A stretch of DNA of 64,000 bases. It comes from Arenicola marina (taxonomy: Eukaryota > Annelida > Polychaeta > Arenicolidae). The DNA lies in NCBI GenBank assembly GCA_964019135.1, contig OZ025258.1:11613961-11677960 (forward strand), in the 5' to 3' direction. A model generated the notes under the pieces. It worked only from the letters and a program-made list of their open reading frames with translations, had not been told where the DNA came from and did no database searches. Below are positions 58,375 through 64,000 of this stretch, in pieces. The translations under genes were made by a program, and so were the position numbers. How positions within the stretch are numbered: position 1 is the stretch's first letter; every line of letters begins with the position of its first letter.

Positions 58375-58545
58375 TATTGTGCACACGAAGGCCAAATTGG
58401 GCCAAGGAACCTTCCGGGGATGACGAAGGATGAAAGGATGAAACATGTCCCCGATTAGATGCCCGGGCCCGGATTCGAACCCAGGACATATTGATCTGCG
58501 GTCTAGTGCGCTAACCACTACACCATGGAGACTGGGGATAATTAG
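58375..58545 (-). repeat. SINE family B, full head and part of body
   Basis: On the minus strand the head reads GTAGTGGTTAGCGCACTAGA, then a B box GGGTTCGAATCC, followed by the body shared with 32165-32350 and 52990-53145. Confidence 0.75.
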
Positions 58546-58654
58546 GACAGAGCGTGGTGGATGTGGCCTGAGGAAGGAATTGTAGATATCAATTAATAGT
58601 CACGGTTCAGTTGGTTGATTTGGCTTTAAGTAGCTCGTTTTAACCTCTGTTTGT

Positions 58655-58990
58655 CATATCAAGACAGCGGGAAGGGCCAGAGTGAAGAACAGCCATGTCT
58701 CGGAAAGTCACCGATAAGCTTCGCGCAGACATGGAATCTTTATCCCGCACAACCATAGACATTTGGACACTCAGGTAGAATTCGTACCACACACGGGCCG
58801 CTTGGGCTGGCCTAGCAAGGGATAAATGTCTCTCTTCGCAAAGAGTACCGGGTTACTCCCGGAGATATCGACCCTCCGCAGCTTGAATCTTCGCAAAGAG
58901 TAGCGGGTTACTCCCGGAGATATCAACCCTCCGCAGCTTGAATCTTCCCATTGTAGCAAAATGACCTACATAATAAGTTAAAGCGTCCTA
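58655..58990. repeat. SINE family A fragments in opposite orientation
   Basis: 58655-58755 is a minus-strand fragment with TCTTTATCCCGCACAACCA. 58830-58990 is a plus-strand fragment in which CTTCGCAAAGAGTA, GGGTTACTCCCGGAGATATC and CCTCCGCAGCTTGAATCTTC occur twice in tandem. Confidence 0.7.
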
Positions 58991-59631
58991 CGGAAACAAA
59001 AACCCAGGAGCTATAAGTAGCTGACGTTGCCACTAAACTAACAAGACAGCCGTAGGCTGAGGTACTGACAGAAGTGACTTCATCTTCATTTCACCATTTA
59101 TGCGCCGAAACTATGGCACAGGCGATGACATACAGAAACACATATACTATAAACTGATTTTGCCTCATGCTGGCTACATGATGCCTTCAGTGGGCATATT
59201 GGGTTAAACAGCTCCTTGAACAAACAACGTGGGCTAAATAGCGCTATAAACGGGCAAATTGGAATAATTACGGCCTTCAGCGGCTGTCACGGGGTAGACC
59301 GTTCGTCAATGTAGTTTCGCGCCTGTCGGCAGGCTTCCCGCATCATCTGTCACTCATTTGGAGTCATGTATGTTTCAGGCAAGCGGTCCGGGTTAGGGGA
59401 GTAGATTTTGAGTTAGCAGTTCAGTGTGTTTGGTTTTAGTGTGACAAGTGATTGCATGTGATAGGCCTTGTGTTTTTGTGGGATGGGTGGCGATCGGCCA
59501 ATCATGTCTGTTATGGGTGCGGCACCCCAGTATATATATTGCCTGGAAGAAGGTGTAGAGGGGAGACCCCGAGGGAGACAGGCTGAAGACATCCGGGACT
59601 GCTTCTGCCACTGCTTCTGGTGTGCTGTGTA

Positions 59632-60005
59632 CTGTCTGTGTCGTCGGGTGTGACTGTGTGTCGCGCTGCCAGTGTCGTCGGGCGTGACTGTGTGTCTCGC
59701 TGCCGGAGTCGTCGGGCGTGACTGTGTGTCTCGCTGCCGGAGTCGTCGGGCGTGACTGTGTGTCTCGCTGCCGGAGTCGTCGGGCGTGACTGTGTGTCTC
59801 GCTGCCGGAGTCGTCGGGCGTGACTGTGTGTCTCGCTGCCGGAGTCGTCGGGCGTGACTGTGTGTCTCGCTGCCGGAGTCGTCGGGCGTGACTGGGTGTC
59901 GCGCTGCCGGAGTCGTCGGGTGTGACAGTGTGTCTCGCTGCCGGAGTCGTCGGGTGTGACTGTGTGTCTCGCTGCCAGTGTCGTCGAGCGTGGCTGGGTG
60001 TCTCG
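59632..60005 (+). repeat. 34-bp minisatellite, about 11 copies
   Basis: Unit GTGACTGTGTGTCTCGCTGC followed by CGGAGTCGTCGGGC; the minus strand stays open and gives an artefact frame of 219 codons. Confidence 0.93.
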
Positions 60006-62334
60006 ATACCGGTGTTATCCGCGTGACTGGTTCCAGTGTTGTGTATATATAATTAACTTTTGTGAATAACAAAACTGGAAAACATCAACTGTTGTCAGTT
60101 GTTCATCCGACCGCCATAATATTCATCCCAACCTTGTCGTGTGACAGCGGCCAATTTGGGCTAAACATGGCCTTCAATGGCCAATTTGGGCTCAATAATG
60201 CCGATATCCGAAGGCGTTCTAGCCCACACTGCCCACTGATAGCCGTATTGGACTCGCTGAAAGCGCAATTAGGCCCAAATTGGACCTCTACGATGCGGAT
60301 GCTGGATGAGCACAATCTAACGGCTGCTGTTCAACGCGGGCTGTTTTCCCAGATAGAGGGCGCCATTTTGAGTGAATTCGGCCAAATCCCGACTTTCTGC
60401 GTGTGCTTCGTCCCGCCCTAATGCCTGTTCTCGGACTCATCATTGCTAAATTACGGAGCCCTTCAGCGTCAAAACTAAGCGTGCTAGGCTAGAAGCAAAT
60501 GCAGATTCCTCACCAAAGTCGACGTTTGCCCGTCCTTTGAAACCAGTCCCGACTCTCTAGCGTCGCTATTAAGGAAACGGCGGCCATCGCAAAGCAGAGG
60601 CATTGCCGGTCGATATCGCCGTTGACTCATAATGGATGGGAGCTTCAGCAAAGGGGGGTGCACCTCTTGCGAGCGCTCTAGCGGCCAAACTAAGCGTCCT
60701 AGAGCAATTCTATCGCCATTTACCATACCTCTCGCTTCATGCCAAATCTGGGCTCCCTAGCTCAAATATTAACAGAGTTATGACCCTTTGAAGATCAATG
60801 CGCCGTTTAACGCGAGGTGGACGTCAGTTTTGACGCACACGTTTCGGTACCGCAAAAAAGTTACGCGGTGCAGCAGTTGTCCCTTGATATAAGGTACAGC
60901 GTCAAATCAACCGCAAGTCGCTATGATGGGAAAATAGTCGAGTAATAGAGGTTATACAATTATGACTTCATCACGTCATGGTGACGTCATGGCATGACGC
61001 ACGGCAACGCATAAATATCTAAACACAAACATTTGCGCCCTCAATCCAAAACGTTGATTAGAACGGCGGTAGGTCTCTTAGTCCTTCAGATATATCTTCA
61101 CCTAATTACCGAAAATTGCTATTCTTCATCATTGCGGATAAATGAAAAACGAGCAGACGAAGAAAAGACTCTGGAGATAAGATGTAAAAGATAATAATGC
61201 TTTACTGCCAATAGTAATCTGGAGACATATCTTCCCTACCATTATACGCAAAGATCGAATGTCCAGTTAGTTTTTTCCGATTTTTGACGAATTTTTTAAA
61301 TTAGAGGAAATTTGTATACTTTATCATTGGGAAAATGTTCGGTTGCCATGGAAACGAAACTGAGACACGCGTTTGCGGTCAGCCTACTCTGAGTCTCCTG
61401 TACTCGTCCCCATCTCGCACCGTGGTGAAGCAGAGTGAGATCGCTCAACCGGAAGTACGTCATATTGAAGGAAGTTTGATTATCTCCATAGGGTCCCATG
61501 TTAAACGCGTTCGACTATATACCAAAAAGTTACCGGGCTATGTCGGCGCGTTTATAGGTAATAGCTCATCCTACTAGTATCCATCTACAACTGAAAACAT
61601 AGAGTGATGGCTTCAATAGGACGCCCGTGGGAGCCCCTGCAAACGCCAAAAATCCCTATCTTTCACAATGGGGAAATATTTGATAATTTCCTGTGACGTC
61701 ATTTCCGGGTCGAATCACACAGGCAATGGACAACATCTGCTGGGTACCGTCTTACAGTACGTAAATTTTTTGTGTACTGTTTGAAAAAGGCACTTCTGAA
61801 TTATGCGACAAAATGTGACTGTAATGATAAAGGATTGAGGTTTTTAACATGGAGGTTCCCATAGAGAATTTTGCGCCAGCTCTAGAATCGGAAGTAAGAT
61901 AGGAACATACCGTTTTTATGTTACAAGCAAACATGGGACCACATTTGCCGCAAGATGAGTCCACTCGCAATTTTTTGAGATTTTTTTCCGATTTTTGACG
62001 ATTTTTTTATTGTACCGGAAGTGACGTCACCGTGACGTCATAGTACGTATCCGCGAAATTTCAGATTTCACAAAACTCATCGTCATCCATATTTCTATGA
62101 CATGTTACAGGCATAGAGCGATATCTTCAACTGAAATGAGTCAAACTATAGAAAAGCCGTTCAAGGTCATATTTTGCGTTTTTCGAAAAACATAAAAAGA
62201 CGTTTTCCTCGAAAATGAGTATGACGCGTCAAAAAGTGGACAATGTACGAAAGTTGCGCCGTATCTAGTAGCACGTTATGAAACTTATCCGACGTCTCTA
62301 GCTCTAATATTAACGGAGATATGAGCGTTTTACG

Positions 62335-62520
62335 TTATTTTTTCAAAAAATCGCTGTGACCTGGACCTTTGACCTACATACACCGTTAACGAACTTAGCC
62401 TCACAATTTTTCATATCTATCTCTAGGTGCAATATAACATTCCTACATGTAACGATGCGCCCTACAATGCGATGACAAACAAACAAACAAACAGACAAAC
62501 TAATTTACAAACCGAACATA
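62335..62520 (+). repeat. dispersed repeat with receptor half-sites, copy 2
   Basis: Same family as 40425-40600. The core TGACCTGGACCTTTGACCT has hexamers at 62357, 62363 and 62370, the last two separated by one base. It ends in a (CAAA)n tract. Confidence 0.65.
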
Positions 62521-62599
62521 GTACTATACTGACAGAAGTTTTCAACTTCTGTCAGTAATAAAACGACACCCGGTAATATGCTGATTAGAGTTGGTCGGT

Positions 62600-62845
62600 T
62601 GTATATTCAGGACGCTTGAACCAATTCTGGTCATATCGCGTCAATAGGAGAAGGAACGGAAGAGCGGAGCCATATCCCGGCGGGTCACCCCCTACTCTTT
62701 GCGACATGGGATCTTTATCCTACGACCACACAGAAATGGCCACAGCGGGGCGGGAATCACTGATCCACGTAGCGTGAGGTTCTCAGGTTGCTAGAGCACT
62801 CACAAGGCGAGCGCTCTAACCCACTGAGCTATCGAGTCGGCCCTT
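62600..62845 (-). repeat. SINE family A, full-length
   Basis: Tail TTGTATATTCAGGACGC at left and head CCCACTGAGCTATCGAGTCGG at right. Confidence 0.85.
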
Positions 62846-64000
62846 GGAGATGAGGGAACACGAATCCATCAAGCAGGCTATTTTAGTTATACATCACGAG
62901 ACTGCCCTGCGGCGCCATGGTAACCACCACTGGACGCCACGGGGCGGAGGGCTTCAATTAGCGCCACTAATTAGGTGACGACCGGAAGTAACGACACTGG
63001 ACGCCGCTAGGGGGAGATCGATAAACGCTACTATGATGAACACCTCAACAACTCTCATTAGAACTTCCGCTTGCCCTGGTTGTCATTAGCAGTAGGTGCG
63101 CCATAATTGCTGGGTATGGGCGGTCTTACCTTATAGCATGGTAGATTAGCCTAGTCACCATATGTCTGTCAGTATAGTATTTGATGCGTCCCGATTGGTT
63201 GAAAATAACAGGGTTGGTCGCGAGATTCCTTATAGCATGGTAGCTTATCCTAGTTGTTATTTGTCAGTATGGTGGGGGAGGCGGTGGGGGGTAGGGGGGA
63301 AGAGCCTCGTGGGCGGGAGTTCGGAACCCACTTCGAGCCGACTTCGACCATTAATTAGTAAAGTCACACGAGAACACAGCGTGCCTCACGAGACCCCATG
63401 TGAGGCTCCCGCCGCAACCGGAAGTGGAACAAACGTGGGCGTCTCGAAAGGAAATCGCCAAGTAGGCCAACAACGCCGCACTTCACCCAATGATATCGAC
63501 ATGTACTGGGCCATTAATAACCAACCTGAACATTACACATGATCTCGTGTGGCTTTAACGTTATTCTCGGTAGCTCAGTTCTGTCCTCCTCCGACGACCT
63601 CCAGACCACAGAGAAGACATTCTCCATGGCCATTTGGCACACAATGTCTGCAGCGCTGCCATTGACAGGTTACCGCTGTTACCAATGTACGATGTCAAAG
63701 ATTCGTCGTTGATTCTTTTGCGATTGGGGACAAATTTCGGGGCTACGAACGACATCGTACATCGATCGCCAATACTACGGCCCCATGGACGCATTCCCGC
63801 AGGGCATGTGCGGTCAGGTTTAAGGACAAACACATTGTATAGAGCATTATGTCAATATTTCCGGGTCAACGTTCAGACATCGGCCTCGACAGAAAGGAAG
63901 TGATTCAGATTGGTTAGGCCTAGTTCGGTGGCTATATGGGGGTGGGGCGGTTCTTTTATGTTAGGGCAAACCATTGTGTCAGCATAGTTCACGTATTACT
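62846..64000. other. no gene recognised
   Basis: Two near-identical phrases TTATAGCATGGTAG (about 63131 and 63231) mark a short duplication. Open frames of 126, 90 and 89 codons overlap on both strands and show no domain. Confidence 0.45.

Larger units (their letters stand above)
59063..62557. mobile_element. possible transposon bounded by TACTGACAGAAGT inverted ends
   Basis: TACTGACAGAAGT at 59063-59075 is matched by its reverse complement at 62545-62557, and the right end is itself a 14-bp hairpin (62527-62557, loop TTC). Internal phrases such as TTTTTTCCGATTTTTGACGA recur (61272 and 61983). No transposase is recognised and no target-site duplication is seen, so the boundaries are tentative. 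Confidence 0.3.
58991..62599. other. intergenic, no gene recognised
   Basis: Upstream of the TTC28 exons on the minus strand. Contains a 34-bp minisatellite, a possible long transposon copy and a dispersed repeat. Open frames (119 codons at 60062, 219 codons antisense in the minisatellite) carry no recognisable domain. Confidence 0.45.

Noticed and set aside
63162..63903. Frames of 126, 90 and 89 codons
   Set aside because: Overlap on both strands, no domain, no splice context.

Overview
This is eukaryotic, intron-rich DNA from an animal, most likely a lophotrochozoan and plausibly a mollusc. The reasons are split genes with GT-AG introns, animal-specific proteins, tRNA-derived SINEs throughout, many minisatellites, and a nuclear receptor with two DNA-binding domains, an architecture known from flatworms, molluscs and Daphnia. 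Species is not determined. A run of exactly 200 Ns at 54087-54286 looks like a fixed-size scaffolding gap.

Layout. 1-5.9 kb holds SINE and other repeats, a retroelement reverse-transcriptase remnant and a small palindromic-ended element. 5.9-13.9 kb (+) is a nine-exon two-DBD nuclear receptor of about 949 residues; every splice phase was checked by hand and agrees. 15.1-16.7 kb is a 63-bp minisatellite between the 3' ends of two convergent genes. 17.2-23.9 kb (-) is RAD51D in seven recognised exons. 24-25.6 kb is a divergent intergenic region with an inverted pair of G-rich repeat arrays. 25.7-37.6 kb (+) is the APC/C subunit APC7 in 17 exons (about 544 residues). 41.7-42.0 kb (+) is an N-terminal TTC28-like TPR exon. 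48.2-50.7 kb is an 18-bp minisatellite of roughly 140 units. After the gap, 54.4-58.3 kb (-) holds the TPR-end and CHAT-domain exons of TTC28. The remainder to 64 kb is repeat-rich with no gene recognised.

The genes are not an operon and share no single pathway: RAD51D is homologous-recombination repair, APC7 is cell-cycle ubiquitination, TTC28 is a mitosis/cytokinesis-associated TPR scaffold, and the receptor is a transcription factor. RAD51D and APC7 diverge from one 1.7-kb region and could share a promoter.

The strongest observations are: the two-DBD receptor with an odd first P-box and a coding repeat that spells CRE octamers; tandem arrays that duplicate real splice sites of APC7 (an acceptor five times, a donor many times) and run up to a third; the head-to-head halves of TTC28 around the 200-N gap, which suggest a wrongly oriented contig or an inversion; and a perfect 54-bp-arm palindromic element with a 9-bp target-site duplication.
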